The notes: generated from the sequence alone by a model not told the origin. A stretch of DNA of 64,000 bases from Flavobacterium sp. HBTb2-11-1 (GCF_009826975.1 NZ_WUMO01000008.1:62001-126000), one strand, 5' to 3'; positions 54,382 to 63,697 are shown, numbered from the stretch's first letter. Numbers and translations: made by a program.

Positions 54382-54414
54382 AAAAAAGCACTCTATAAAA
54401 CGAGTGCTTTTTTT
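54382..54414 (+). terminator. Terminator after the J-domain gene
   Basis: AAAAAGCACTC, short loop, GAGTGCTTTTTTT. Confidence 0.85.
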
Positions 54415-54580
54415 ATGTCTAAAATTTAAAAAATTGAATAGAGATCACTCAAATATGTTCCACATTAAGAGTTTTTCATCAAATTACACCAATAAACACG
54501 CTGATTTTATGCATTTTAAGACTAAAAAAACTATAACAAAATTTTAGGTTACAAAATTCTGTATGTTTTATATTTTTAGA

Positions 54581-54588
54581 TACTTTTG
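54581..54588 (+). promoter_or_regulatory. -7 element of the TlpA-type gene
   Basis: TACTTTTG, 35 bp before ATG 54623. The same octamer precedes the Hsp20 gene. Confidence 0.5.
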
Positions 54589-54622
54589 TCACACAAATCA
54601 ATTAACTAATTAATTTTTTATA

Positions 54623-55789
54623 ATGAAAAAAATACTTTTTGTACTTACAGCTTCTGCGGCTATCATTTCTTGCAGCAAAGTTAAAGATGGAGAATACCTT
54701 ATTACAGGTACTGCTACAGGAATTGAAAACGGAAAAACTATCATCTTACAAGGTCAGGACCCTGCTACGAGAATGCCAGTTTCTCTTGATACAGTAAAAG
54801 TTGAAAACGGAAAATTTGAAATAAAAGGAAAAGTTACAGAACCAGCTTTCCACACATTAATTTTACAAGGTGCTAATGGTCCTATCCCATTCATCCTTGA
54901 AACTGGAGAAATTAATATTGCTATTGACAAAGATAGTATCCACAAATCTAAAATCTCTGGAACTTACAACAACGACGAGTATTTTGCTTTCATGGAAGAA
55001 ATGAATAAAACTCAAAAAAGTTTAATTGATTTCCAAAAAAAGAACAACGAAAAAATGAAACAAGCTCAACAAGCGCAAGATACAGCAACTATCAATGGCT
55101 TGATGAAACAGTACATGGAAATTCAGAAAGAAGTACAAGAAAGCAGCAAAAAGAAATATTTGACTTATGCTGAAGGTCACCCAAAATCTTTCATTACAGC
55201 TTTAATTATCCAAAGTTTATTGAATGATCCAACAGCTGACATGAAAAAATTAGAAGGACTTTACAACGGTTTGGATGAGTCTTTAAAAAACACAGCTCCA
55301 GGAAAAGAAATCAAAACTAGATTTGGCCAAGCAAAAATGCCGTCTGTTGGTGCTACAGCTCCACCAGTAGGCAGCGCTAAATGAAGAGCAGATTTTTCGG
55401 CTCCAAATCCAGAAGGAAAAGTAGTTTCGCTTAAGGAAAGCTTAGGCAAAGTAACTATCGTAGATTTCTGGGCTTCTTGGTGCGGACCATGCCGACAAGA
55501 AAATCCTCATGTGGTAGCTCTATACAAAGAGTTTCATTCTAAAGGATTAAACATTGTTGGAGTATCGTTAGATAAAGATGCGGCAAAATGGAAAGAAGCT
55601 ATCGCAAAAGACGGTTTAACTTGGACTCATGTTTCAAATCTTAAATTTTGGGACGAGCCTATTGCGAAACAATACAATGTTGAGTCTATTCCAGCAACTT
55701 TTATTCTAGATGCATCAGGAAAAGTGGTAGCTCAGGACTTAAGAGGCGCTGAACTTAAAGCAAAAATCCAAGAATTGTTAGCTAAATAA
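54623..55789 (+). pseudogene. TlpA/DUF4369 thiol-disulfide lipoprotein interrupted by in-frame TGA
   Basis: The 5' part (54623-55384, 253 codons) encodes a lipoprotein signal (Cys17 in ASAAIISC) and a DUF4369 beta-sandwich plus helical linker. It ends at TGA 55382-55384. The same frame continues without break to 55789 and encodes a full thioredoxin fold with WASWCGPCRQE, so a normal 380-residue TlpA-type protein was expected. Aligned to the family (APxFSAP), 27 extra bases (55364-55390) carry the TGA. The 3' part has no signal peptide or start near its beginning; the first downstream Met is past the active-site Cys. It is therefore a disabled gene, an assembly error, or a recoded one. Confidence 0.75.
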
Positions 55790-55808
55790 TTCTACATTCA
55801 AAATAAAA

Positions 55809-55840
55809 CAAAAAAATCTCCCTAGCGGAGATTTTTTTGT
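55809..55840 (+). terminator. Terminator of the TlpA-type gene
   Basis: AAAAAATCTCC-CTAGC-GGAGATTTTTTT. The following 56 to 400 bp up to the tRNA promoter show no gene. Confidence 0.85.
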
Positions 55841-56175
55841 TTTGTGGCATATGTGTCATTCATAAAGTCAATCTTCATAAGGAAACAACTCTCGTTTAAA
55901 TATCAATGATGTTTAAGGATAGAATAGATCCAATATAAAACAGTATCTAATAATTGTTTTTCCTTTCTAAATTTACTCAAAAGCCCAATAAAAATAATGG
56001 CTACAAGTTTTTATTGAATAATAAATCTATAGCGGAAAACCGTAAAACACAATAAGAATATTCTTATTTAATAAAATAAATTTAAAAAAACACAATTTAA
56101 ATGTTTTTTATTTTATTCAATTCCAATGAATTAAAAAACAACCTTAAAATAACTTAAAATTAAGTCCTTTATTTG

Positions 56176-56206
56176 TTTGGAAATGTAGAAAACGTTCCTA
56201 TCTTTG
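56176..56206 (+). promoter_or_regulatory. Promoter of tRNA-Tyr
   Basis: TTTG 56176-56179, a 19-bp spacer and TATCTTTG 56199-56206, 38 bp before the tRNA. Confidence 0.7.
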
Positions 56207-56243
56207 CAACCGCTTACAACAATAAGCGCAACGCTAGAGATTC

Positions 56244-56324
56244 GGGGAGATACTCAAGCGGCCAACGAGGGCAGACTGTAAATCTGCTGTGAAAACTTCG
56301 CAGGTTCGAATCCTGCTCTCCCCA
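56244..56324 (+). tRNA. tRNA-Tyr (anticodon GTA)
   Basis: An 81-nt type II tRNA. Acceptor GGGGAGA pairs with TCTCCCC; anticodon stem GCAGA/TCTGC holds the loop CTGTAAA, giving GTA; a long variable arm (TGTGAAAACTTCGCA region) and TTCGAAT T-loop follow. The CCA end is not encoded. Confidence 0.96.
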
Positions 56325-56393
56325 CGGAAAGGCCGAAAAGCCTGAAAATTTAAAGTTTTCAATTTTTTCAAAAAGCCACAAAAAACGTAATAG

Positions 56394-56430
56394 AGCCTGC
56401 AAATCGTGAAATTCGCAGGCTTTTTTGTTT
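56394..56430 (+). terminator. Terminator after tRNA-Tyr
   Basis: AGCCTGC ... GCAGGCT followed by TTTTTGTTTT. The next 290 bp (to 56721) show no gene. Confidence 0.8.
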
Positions 56431-56721
56431 TATTGCATTTTCAGACATTTTTATTAAATTTTGTAACCGTTGTTATAATCCATTTCTAATCCTAGCCTTG
56501 CAATTTATGTTGTTTCCCTAAGTGCCTGAAATTCATTTCTGCTTAATATCATTATGAAGATTCAAAAATCTTAAAGTAGGAAAACCAGACCTTTGATTAG
56601 CAAAAAGACTAACTATCTTAGGAGAATCATAACACAGCGATTATAAATCTCTTGCCGCAATATTCAGCACTCGGATAGGAATGTTGCCTCTTGGCAAAAC
56701 AAATTTTGGCAATGCTACAAA

Positions 56722-57162
56722 TCATCTAAAGTTGCCCAATGCCTTTTCAAGCATATATTTTTCCTGTATGCAGTCCTCTTTCAGTGAGTCAAGAGTGGAT
56801 TCCAATGAAGGGTTATACTCTTCAATGTGAATGGCAAAATTTCTGGTATATTTTACTTTATTTCTAAAACGGTCAAGGTGCCGCTGAGCTTCCATAATAT
56901 TTGTATTCATATACTCACGTTCATCTTGAGGACAAGAGTCCACGATCTCGCTCTGCTGTTGGATAAGATACTGCGCAGAATTCATTATGCTATCTGCCTC
57001 CTTATCCAATGAAAGCCATTTTTTAACCGTCTTGCTGTCTATGCTTGAAAGCTGGACCGAATTCGGATCACTGTCATTTTCGATAGAATCCATCAAATCC
57101 TTTTTCTGGCAGCAACATAATAAAAATGCACCAAGAGCAGGCAATATAATCTTTGTCTTCAT
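56722..57162 (-). CDS. Hypothetical lipoprotein
   Basis: This 146-residue protein has a short lipoprotein signal (ALGAFLLCCC, acylated Cys near 16-18), an acidic linker and a helical domain (SLDKEADSIMNSAQYLIQQQ, NTNIMEAQRHLDRFRNKVKY, LESTLDSLKEDCIQEKYMLE). No family recognised; likely a four-helix periplasmic protein. It follows the DinD-like gene on the same strand after 45 bp. The setting beside a tRNA suggests accessory DNA. Confidence 0.65.
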   Translation of the reverse strand: MKTKIILPALGAFLLCCCQKKDLMDSIENDSDPNSVQLSSIDSKTVKKWLSLDKEADSIMNSAQYLIQQQSEIVDSCPQDEREYMNTNIMEAQRHLDRFRNKVKYTRNFAIHIEEYNPSLESTLDSLKEDCIQEKYMLEKALGNFR

Positions 57163-57207
57163 ATCTTGTTTTTAGATTTCACTTTCCGCATAACGTCTTG
57201 GACCTTA

Positions 57208-58056
57208 TCAATCTTCTTTACTCTTTCTTGATGCCAATCCTTTTCCTCTTGTCGATTTGATATTCTCCAATACAGGAAGATTCTCTGGCAAGGCTTCACC
57301 CATTTGCTCGATGGCATGACGGGTTTTTAATCCTACTGCAAAATGGGTACTGTTGGCATCAATGCTATTTTTGGTGTCGCCTTTATTGAGCAGCTCAGCA
57401 GTCTGTTTTACTCGGAATAAATTCACCGCTAATTCAGTGCTATCCATATGATCCAAAATGTTCTCATTAGGGCCAAGTTCACTTATTTCCCGAATCGCTT
57501 TTGCATCCAGCCCTCCATAAAGACCACGGTATCCATGATTTTGAAATAACGCATAATCCTGCGGTTTTACGATACCTGCTTTACGCGCCAAGCCTGCAAG
57601 CTTAAGATTTTCCTTAGCCAGTTCATTTCGGAGAAAAAATCTCCTCTTCTTTAAAATTTTTAACGTATTGCTTTTTTGCATCCTATCAACTTCTGCAAAT
57701 CGGGTCTGCGCTGCCATATAGGATTGTGCCACCGCAACAGGCTTTAAAACAGGATCGGCATTCTGTATGATAAGATAACAGGCATAACGTGACAGATTTA
57801 CGTCATTATTTTCAGGAGCCTCCTTTTTTCTGTTTTTTTGTGCTTCACTTTGCTTAAAATGGAGTTCGTGACTCTGCCACGCATTCCGACAGGCTGTTTC
57901 AGCTTTTTCAATGACTTTTACAAATAATTTAAAATCAGTATAGCCCAAAAGGCCTGCAAATTGCTTTGCACTCCAAAATTCATTGCCGGCTTTGTCATAT
58001 CGGCGTATTTTATCAAAAACCGATATACTTCTTTTTGTTGTTTTCTTTGTTTCCAT
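57208..58056 (-). CDS. dinD: DinD-like DNA damage-inducible protein
   Basis: The 282 residues start at ATG 58056; a longer in-frame start at 58113 adds an unconserved stretch. The N-terminal BRO/DinD domain (SVFDKIRRYDKAGNEFWSAK, GYTDFKLFVKVIEKAETACR) is followed by VNLSRYACYLIIQNADPVLK, VAVAQSYMAAQTRFAEVDRM and the C-terminal DHMDSTELAVNLFRVKQTAE, all characteristic of DinD. E. coli DinD inhibits RecA strand exchange. No LexA-type box was located. Its context next to a tRNA suggests accessory DNA. Confidence 0.85.
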   Translation of the reverse strand: METKKTTKRSISVFDKIRRYDKAGNEFWSAKQFAGLLGYTDFKLFVKVIEKAETACRNAWQSHELHFKQSEAQKNRKKEAPENNDVNLSRYACYLIIQNADPVLKPVAVAQSYMAAQTRFAEVDRMQKSNTLKILKKRRFFLRNELAKENLKLAGLARKAGIVKPQDYALFQNHGYRGLYGGLDAKAIREISELGPNENILDHMDSTELAVNLFRVKQTAELLNKGDTKNSIDANSTHFAVGLKTRHAIEQMGEALPENLPVLENIKSTRGKGLASRKSKED

Positions 58057-58222
58057 AGCGCTGTGAAATGTATCCGTGACAGGATATGCATCTCCCGTCA
58101 GCTGTTTTAGCAATCATTGGTAAGGCAAATTTCATTTATAAATCAGCGCTGAAAAATGACCTTCATCACAAAAATGAAATCCGTTATCTTAAAATATAAA
58201 AAGGGCTGTGACAGCCATCATT

Positions 58223-58251
58223 TTGAGCCATACTGTGATATTCTACCTTTA
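58223..58251 (+). promoter_or_regulatory. Promoter of the PEP synthase gene
   Basis: TTG 58223-58225, an 18-bp spacer and TACCTTTA (58244-58251, 7 of 8 to consensus), 43 bp before the start. The spacer holds ATACTGTGATATT, a possible Crp/Fnr-type half site. Confidence 0.5.
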
Positions 58252-58293
58252 TTCCATTACAGTCCATAATACGACAATCTGATTTAACATAAA

Positions 58294-60726
58294 ATGGAAA
58301 AACTTATCTTAAAATTTAGCGAAATTGGAATTGATGATATCAATACAGTTGGAGGAAAAAATGCCTCTTTAGGTGAAATATACAACAACCTCACTACTAA
58401 AGGAATCCGAATTCCTAATGGGTTTGCCATTACCACTAAAGCATATAAATATTATATGGAATACAACAAACTCAGGGTTCCGTTGCAGGAACTGCTTGCC
58501 TCCTTAGATTCGTCTGGATTTACCAATTTAACAGAAATTGGATCAAAAGCAAGAAAGCTGATCCTTCAGGGTAGATTTCCTTTGGATTTGGAAGCCAGCA
58601 TAACGGCGGGTTATAATTCCTTATCGAATGATAAAAAAAGAGATTTTGCCGTAGCGGTTAGAAGCAGTGCAACGGCAGAAGACCTCTCTAATGCGAGTTT
58701 TGCAGGACAGCACGATTCTTATCTCAACATAAAAGGCAGCGTTGCTTTAATTTATGCGGTGAAATGCTGCTTTGCCTCGCTTTACACAGATAGAGCCATT
58801 AAATACAGACACGATAAAGGATTTGATCACAACAAAGTTTTTCTTTCTGTAGGAATACAGCAGATGGTGCGTTCCGACTTGGGCTGTTCCGGTATAGGTT
58901 TTACCCTTGAGCCTGAATCGGGCTTTCGCGGCGTAGTCCACCTTGCCGGCACATGGGGACTCGGAGAAACAATTGTACAAGGTACTGTCACACCTGATGA
59001 GTTTATCATATTTAAACCTTCTCTTAAAAACAGCAGGAAAGCGATTCTGCAGAAAAATCTCGGAAGCAAAAGCAAAATGCTCGTTTACAATGAGAATGCA
59101 TCAGGCACCAATTCTACAACTCTAAAAATAACGCCCAGAAAATACAGCGAGAGTTTTGTTTTGGAGGACTTAGAAATAGAAAACCTAGCAAGATGGGCAG
59201 TAATTATTGAAGATTACTATCAAAAACCAATGGACTTTGAATGGGCCAAAGATGGATGCAGCGGCGAACTTTACATCATCCAGGCAAGACCCGAGACAGT
59301 CCACTCCACTACCCGACCATTGTCTGTCAAATCTTATACATTACAAAATAAAGGACAAGTGCTCACTACGGGCGAAGCAGTTGGTCAGGCCATATCAGCC
59401 GGCATTGCAAGGGTATTGCATTCTCCAGCAGAACAAGAATTGGTGCAGGAAGGAGATATTCTAGTAACAGATAATACCAGTCCTGACTGGGATCCAGTGC
59501 TGAAAAAAGCAGCAGGAATTATTACCAATAAAGGAGGAAGAACAAGCCATGCTTCCATTGTCGCCAGAGAACTGGGAACTCCTGCGATCGTAGGAACATC
59601 CAATGCCACACAGGCAATTAAAAATGGCGATTATATTACTCTGAGCTGCGCAGAGGGTAAAACCGGCTATGTATACAGAGGCAAACTTCAATTTATTTGT
59701 TCAAGTACAGAACTCGATACTCTCCCTCTGCCAGAAAAACCTAAAGCGCAACTTATAATTTCTGAACCGGAAAGAACTTTCGAACTTGCTTTATTTCCCA
59801 ATGATGGTGTTGGACTGCTGCGTTTGGAATTTATTATTACTCATAATGTAAAGATCCATCCTATGGCTCTGGTCCATCCAGAAAAAATTACTGATCAGAA
59901 ACAAAAATTGGAGATAGAAAAATTGACCCGGAATTACCCTGTCAAAAAAGACTACCTAATAGACAAGCTCACTCAGGGGATTGGGGTAATTGCAGCAGCT
60001 TTTTATCCTAAGGAAGTCATTGTCAGGATGAGCGATTTTAAAACCAATGAGTATGCAGGACTCTTAGGCGGTTCCGCTTTTGAGCGTCTGGAAGAGAATC
60101 CTATGCTCGGGTTTAGAGGAGCGTCGCGTTATTACCATGAAAACTACAGAGAAGGTTTTGAGCTTGAGTGCAAAGCTCTTAAAAAAGTGAGAGACGAAAT
60201 GGGGCTTACAAATGTAAAACTGATGATCCCTTTCTGCCGCACACCTGAAGAAGGGAAAAAAGTCATCGCGATTATGAGGGATTACGGGTTAAAGCAAGGT
60301 GAAAACGGCCTTGAAATATATGTAATGGCTGAAATACCCTCAAATGTTATTCTTGCGAAAGAATTTGCCGAAATTTTTGACGGTTTTTCCATAGGATCCA
60401 ATGATCTTACACAGCTTACCCTTGGCATTGACCGTGACTCAGCAATGACAGCGCCTCTTTTTGACGAAGAGAATCCCGCCAGCAAAAAGTTAATCAAAAA
60501 AATGATAAAAACCGCAATCAAAAAAAACAAAAAGATCGGTTTGTGCGGTCAGGCTCCGAGCGATTCAGCTTCTTTTACCGAATTTCTGGTAAAGGAAGGA
60601 ATCGGAAGTATTTCCTTTAATTCTGATGCTTTGATCAATGGCATTAGAAATATAAATACGGCTGTGAACAAGAATGCTGCAATGGCACACAAAAATTCCA
60701 AAGCAAAACCGGAAAATCCGATTTAG
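58294..60726 (+). CDS. ppsA: Phosphoenolpyruvate synthase
   Basis: The 810 residues show the order of PpsA: N-terminal ATP-grasp part (GGKNASLGEIYNNL, AVRSSATAEDLSNASFAGQH), central swivelling phosphohistidine domain (GGRTSHASIVARELGTPAIV with the catalytic His) and a C-terminal PEP/pyruvate TIM barrel (GLLRLEFIITHN, FKTNEYAGLLGG, GFRGASRYY, GSNDLTQLTLGIDRD, LCGQAPSD with the catalytic Cys). It turns pyruvate and ATP into PEP, AMP and phosphate. Its place before an oxygen-type sensor pair rather than in a gluconeogenic operon suggests stress-dependent use. Confidence 0.93.
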   Translation: MEKLILKFSEIGIDDINTVGGKNASLGEIYNNLTTKGIRIPNGFAITTKAYKYYMEYNKLRVPLQELLASLDSSGFTNLTEIGSKARKLILQGRFPLDLEASITAGYNSLSNDKKRDFAVAVRSSATAEDLSNASFAGQHDSYLNIKGSVALIYAVKCCFASLYTDRAIKYRHDKGFDHNKVFLSVGIQQMVRSDLGCSGIGFTLEPESGFRGVVHLAGTWGLGETIVQGTVTPDEFIIFKPSLKNSRKAILQKNLGSKSKMLVYNENASGTNSTTLKITPRKYSESFVLEDLEIENLARWAVIIEDYYQKPMDFEWAKDGCSGELYIIQARPETVHSTTRPLSVKSYTLQNKGQVLTTGEAVGQAISAGIARVLHSPAEQELVQEGDILVTDNTSPDWDPVLKKAAGIITNKGGRTSHASIVARELGTPAIVGTSNATQAIKNGDYITLSCAEGKTGYVYRGKLQFICSSTELDTLPLPEKPKAQLIISEPERTFELALFPNDGVGLLRLEFIITHNVKIHPMALVHPEKITDQKQKLEIEKLTRNYPVKKDYLIDKLTQGIGVIAAAFYPKEVIVRMSDFKTNEYAGLLGGSAFERLEENPMLGFRGASRYYHENYREGFELECKALKKVRDEMGLTNVKLMIPFCRTPEEGKKVIAIMRDYGLKQGENGLEIYVMAEIPSNVILAKEFAEIFDGFSIGSNDLTQLTLGIDRDSAMTAPLFDEENPASKKLIKKMIKTAIKKNKKIGLCGQAPSDSASFTEFLVKEGIGSISFNSDALINGIRNINTAVNKNAAMAHKNSKAKPENPI

Positions 60727-60823
60727 ACAGAAAAAAACACTTCGAATCGAGCATTTAAAAAAGCCATATCATTGAAAATCAAAAACTTTTAACGATATTT
60801 GCTATTGAGTAATTCCATTGGCA

Positions 60824-62011
60824 ATGAAAAATCAGGCACTGTTAAATGCCATAATTGAAAATGCAATAGACGGCATTATTACAATTAATGACAAAGGTAT
60901 TGTAGAGTCGATAAATCCTTCGGCGTGCCGGCTTTTTTTGTATGAACCCAACGAGGTAATAGGCCAAAATATTTCGATACTCATGCCCTCTCCAGACAGG
61001 GAAAAACATGACTCTTACTTGGAAAGTTATCTATCTTCAGGAATTCCGCATATTATCGGTTATGGGCGGGATGTTCTGGGACGAAAAAAAGACGGCAATA
61101 TATTTCCCTTCCGCCTCGGAGTAAGTGAAGTCAAATTTGAAAATCAAAGAATTTTTGCAGGTTTTATACACGACCTCAGCCATCAGAAGGAAGCCGAAAG
61201 TCGGCTGATGCAGTATACCCAGCATTTGGAAGAGCTTGTTAAAGACCGGACTCTGATCTTAAATGAAACCATTGAGGCTCTGACAAACGCTAAAGAAGAA
61301 GTAAGCACTACATTGGAAAAGGAAAAAGAACTCCATCAGATCAAAAGCAGGTTGCTATCAATGGCTTCGCACGAATTCAGAACACCTTTAAGCACCGTAC
61401 AGCTTTCCGCTTCCTTACTTCAGCGCTACTCAGAAGAGCTGGGCCATCCTAAAATCGATGCGCATATAAGAAAAATCAAAAGTGCCGTTTCCAATTTAAC
61501 TGCAATACTGGATGATTTTCTGCTTCTTGAAAAAGCAGAAGCCAATAAAATAACGCTCCAGATTTCTTGTTTTGATCTTCAGGCATTCATAAAAGAGATA
61601 ATAGGAGAACTTAAGCTGCTGACCAAAAAAAAACAGAAAATAATCAGCATCCCAAATAACGAAATCACATTAGTAAAACTCGACAAGAATCTGCTTAAAA
61701 ACTGCATTATAAATCTAGTATCCAATGCAATAAAGTATTCAGGCGAAGAAACCGAGATTGAAATTTGGACCACTTTTGACAGCAGTAAAATTACCATCAA
61801 TATAAAAGATAACGGTATAGGCATACCTGAGGAAGATCAAGAACATCTGTTTGAAGCTTTTTTTAGAGCCCACAATACAGGGACAGTTCCAGGCACTGGT
61901 TTGGGGCTTCACATTGTATCGCGTTATGTAAAAATTATGAACGGCTCAATATCTTTTAAAAGCGCTGTTAATAAAGGAACCTTATTTATTATTGAATTGC
62001 CACGTTTATGA
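60824..62011 (+). CDS. FixL-like PAS histidine kinase (putative heme oxygen sensor)
   Basis: The 395 residues have a PAS domain (about 5-120), a coiled coil, HisKA (SMASHEFRTPLS, His183) and HATPase (NLVSNAIKYSG, DNGIGIPEED, GTGLGLHIV). The PAS domain matches FixL through the heme pocket: KHDSYLESY with His62 at the FixL proximal-heme His position, IPHIIGYGRDV with His76 and Arg82 at the O2-switch positions, and RKKDGNIFP. No membrane helix is present. ATG 60824 is used. It overlaps its response regulator by 4 bp. Heme binding is inferred from the motif. Confidence 0.85.
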   Translation: MKNQALLNAIIENAIDGIITINDKGIVESINPSACRLFLYEPNEVIGQNISILMPSPDREKHDSYLESYLSSGIPHIIGYGRDVLGRKKDGNIFPFRLGVSEVKFENQRIFAGFIHDLSHQKEAESRLMQYTQHLEELVKDRTLILNETIEALTNAKEEVSTTLEKEKELHQIKSRLLSMASHEFRTPLSTVQLSASLLQRYSEELGHPKIDAHIRKIKSAVSNLTAILDDFLLLEKAEANKITLQISCFDLQAFIKEIIGELKLLTKKKQKIISIPNNEITLVKLDKNLLKNCIINLVSNAIKYSGEETEIEIWTTFDSSKITINIKDNGIGIPEEDQEHLFEAFFRAHNTGTVPGTGLGLHIVSRYVKIMNGSISFKSAVNKGTLFIIELPRL

Positions 62012-63057
62012 GTAAAGTACTTATCATTGAAGATAATGAACACATTAGAGAAAATGTAGTTGAAATACTTGAACTTTCAGGCTATGAAGTATTTGATGCA
62101 GAAAATGGAAAAAAAGGCGTTGAAATTGCCTTGAAAAACATTCCCGATATTATCCTGTGCGATATTATGATGCCTGAACTGGATGGTTACGGCGTGCTTC
62201 ACATCTTGCAGAAAAATGCCCAGACCCAGGCTGTTCCCATAATATTTTTAACTGCAAAAACTGAAAGAGCGGATATAAGAAAAGGCATGGAGCTTGGCGT
62301 AGATGATTACCTCACAAAGCCATTTGACGATCTAGAACTTTTGAGGGCTATAGAAGCCCGCCTCAAAAAAAAAGATGCACAGCAACTTTTCTACGGGCAT
62401 ACGTCCGAAAATCTCAAGACAATTATTTCCAGAGAGGATGGACTTTTAAAACTTAAAGAAATTATGCTGGATCGAAATTCGAGAAAGTATAAAAAAAACC
62501 AGTATATACACTGTGAAGGCGATCATGTAGGAGGAATATATTATATTATAAGCGGTAAAGTCAAGACTGTAAAACTTACCGAAGAAGGTCGTGAACTTAT
62601 TACGGGCATTTACAAAGAAAATGACTATCTAGACATCAGCATTTTATTTACAGGCAATCTCTACCTCGATACAGCAATTGCGATGGAAGATACTGAATTG
62701 AGTTTTCTTCCCCTTGAACAGCTCGACAAATTGCTATTCCTATACCCTGACGTTGGCACCAAATTTATAAAGATTCTCTCCAAAGACATGAGGGATAAAG
62801 AAACACGTCTTTTACAGATTGCCTATATGTCTGTCAGAAAAAGAATTGCACAGGGAATTGTACATTTATTACAGCAGCATAGCAGGGACGGCTCTACAAT
62901 AAAATTCAGCAGGGACGATCTTGCCGCTTTTTCAGGTACCTCTCCAGAAACAGTCAGTCGCACTCTTACTGATTTTAAAGAAGAGGGATTAATTGAAAAG
63001 ACAGCTGGCACTATCCATATTCTGAATTTAGAAAAACTGAGTAAAATTAGAAATTGA
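62008..63057 (+). CDS. Response regulator with Crp/Fnr-type effector domain
   Basis: The 349 residues hold a receiver domain (1-120) with the acidic pair Glu8/Asp9, phospho-acceptor Asp52 (ILCDIMMPELDG), Thr83 (FLTAK) and Lys104; a cNMP-binding-like beta roll (about 150-260; YIISGKVKTVKLTEEGRELI); and a Crp/Fnr winged helix (about 275-345; FSRDDLAAFSGTSPETVSRT). A receiver fused to a Crp/Fnr effector is uncommon. It overlaps the kinase gene (ATGA) and would be its output. No Fnr cysteine cluster is evident. Confidence 0.88.
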   Translation: MSKVLIIEDNEHIRENVVEILELSGYEVFDAENGKKGVEIALKNIPDIILCDIMMPELDGYGVLHILQKNAQTQAVPIIFLTAKTERADIRKGMELGVDDYLTKPFDDLELLRAIEARLKKKDAQQLFYGHTSENLKTIISREDGLLKLKEIMLDRNSRKYKKNQYIHCEGDHVGGIYYIISGKVKTVKLTEEGRELITGIYKENDYLDISILFTGNLYLDTAIAMEDTELSFLPLEQLDKLLFLYPDVGTKFIKILSKDMRDKETRLLQIAYMSVRKRIAQGIVHLLQQHSRDGSTIKFSRDDLAAFSGTSPETVSRTLTDFKEEGLIEKTAGTIHILNLEKLSKIRN

Positions 63058-63121
63058 TTTTTAATGACCAGCATCACTTTTTCAGCTGATCTGCCTCATT
63101 CTCCGGCTTTCTAATGTGTAG

Positions 63122-63129
63122 TACTTTTG
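63122..63129 (+). promoter_or_regulatory. -7 element of the hsp20 gene
   Basis: TACTTTTG, 43 bp before ATG 63172. Its upstream context (TTTCTAATGTGTAG) contains no clear TTG at the right distance, which fits an activator-dependent promoter. Confidence 0.45.
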
Positions 63130-63171
63130 AGTCATTCATTTCAGAAATGTTCAACTTAAAATTTTTAAACA

Positions 63172-63624
63172 ATGACAACATTAGTTCCAACACAGAAAAA
63201 AAACAGCTCTCAACTGAGCGTTTTTGACGATTTTTTCAGCAGCCGTTTTCCTGATTTTTCTCCATTTTTCAGTTTTGGCAATCAAAATGGAATATTCACG
63301 GCTCAAGCAAATATAATTGAAAACAGTAATGATTTTGAAATAGAAATCGCCGCTCCAGGTTTTAAAAGCGAAGACTTCAAAGTAGAAATAAAAGACGGAG
63401 TCTTACATGCAAGTGCAGAAAAAGAAGAAGAATCTGAAGAAGAAAATAAAAATTTCAGAAAAAAAGAATTTTCTTTCAGTTCTTTCAGCCGTGCCTTTGT
63501 GCTTCCTGAAAATATAAACTCAGATAAAATTGATGCCAAATATAAAAATGGGGTATTAAAACTGGCACTGCCCAAAAAGAAAAGCAGTACTGCTAAACCT
63601 GTACAGCATATCAAAGTGAACTGA
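63172..63624 (+). CDS. hsp20: Hsp20/alpha-crystallin small heat-shock protein
   Basis: The 150 residues have a Ser/Phe-rich N-terminal arm, an alpha-crystallin domain (about 44-135: NDFEIEIAAPGFKSEDFKVE, KEFSFSSFSRAFVLPENINS, AKYKNGVLKLALPKKK with the conserved GVLKLALPK) and a C-terminal tail ending HIKVN. It is an ATP-independent holdase. It follows the two-component pair after 114 bp with its own -7 element. Confidence 0.92.
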   Translation: MTTLVPTQKKNSSQLSVFDDFFSSRFPDFSPFFSFGNQNGIFTAQANIIENSNDFEIEIAAPGFKSEDFKVEIKDGVLHASAEKEEESEEENKNFRKKEFSFSSFSRAFVLPENINSDKIDAKYKNGVLKLALPKKKSSTAKPVQHIKVN

Positions 63625-63629
63625 TTCTG

Positions 63630-63665
63630 AAATCAGGATGACTCTGGCAGCCATCCTGATTTTAC
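63630..63665 (+). terminator. Terminator after hsp20
   Basis: AAATCAGGATG, 10-nt loop, CATCCTGATTTT. The U-run is short. Confidence 0.7.
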
Positions 63666-63697
63666 AGTAGTAGATAATCTTAACCAAACTGTCTGTT

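Noticed and set aside
55382-55384. TGA read as selenocysteine
   Set aside because: The TGA is not at a redox active-site position, the family has no Cys there, and no SECIS-like hairpin directly follows; selenocysteine is not expected in this lineage.
55511-55789. A separate short thioredoxin-like gene
   Set aside because: Its first Met is after the WCGPC active site; it is the 3' part of the interrupted TlpA-type gene.
56300-56324. Attachment-site duplication of the tRNA-Tyr 3' end
   Set aside because: No second copy of the tRNA end was found downstream within the window.
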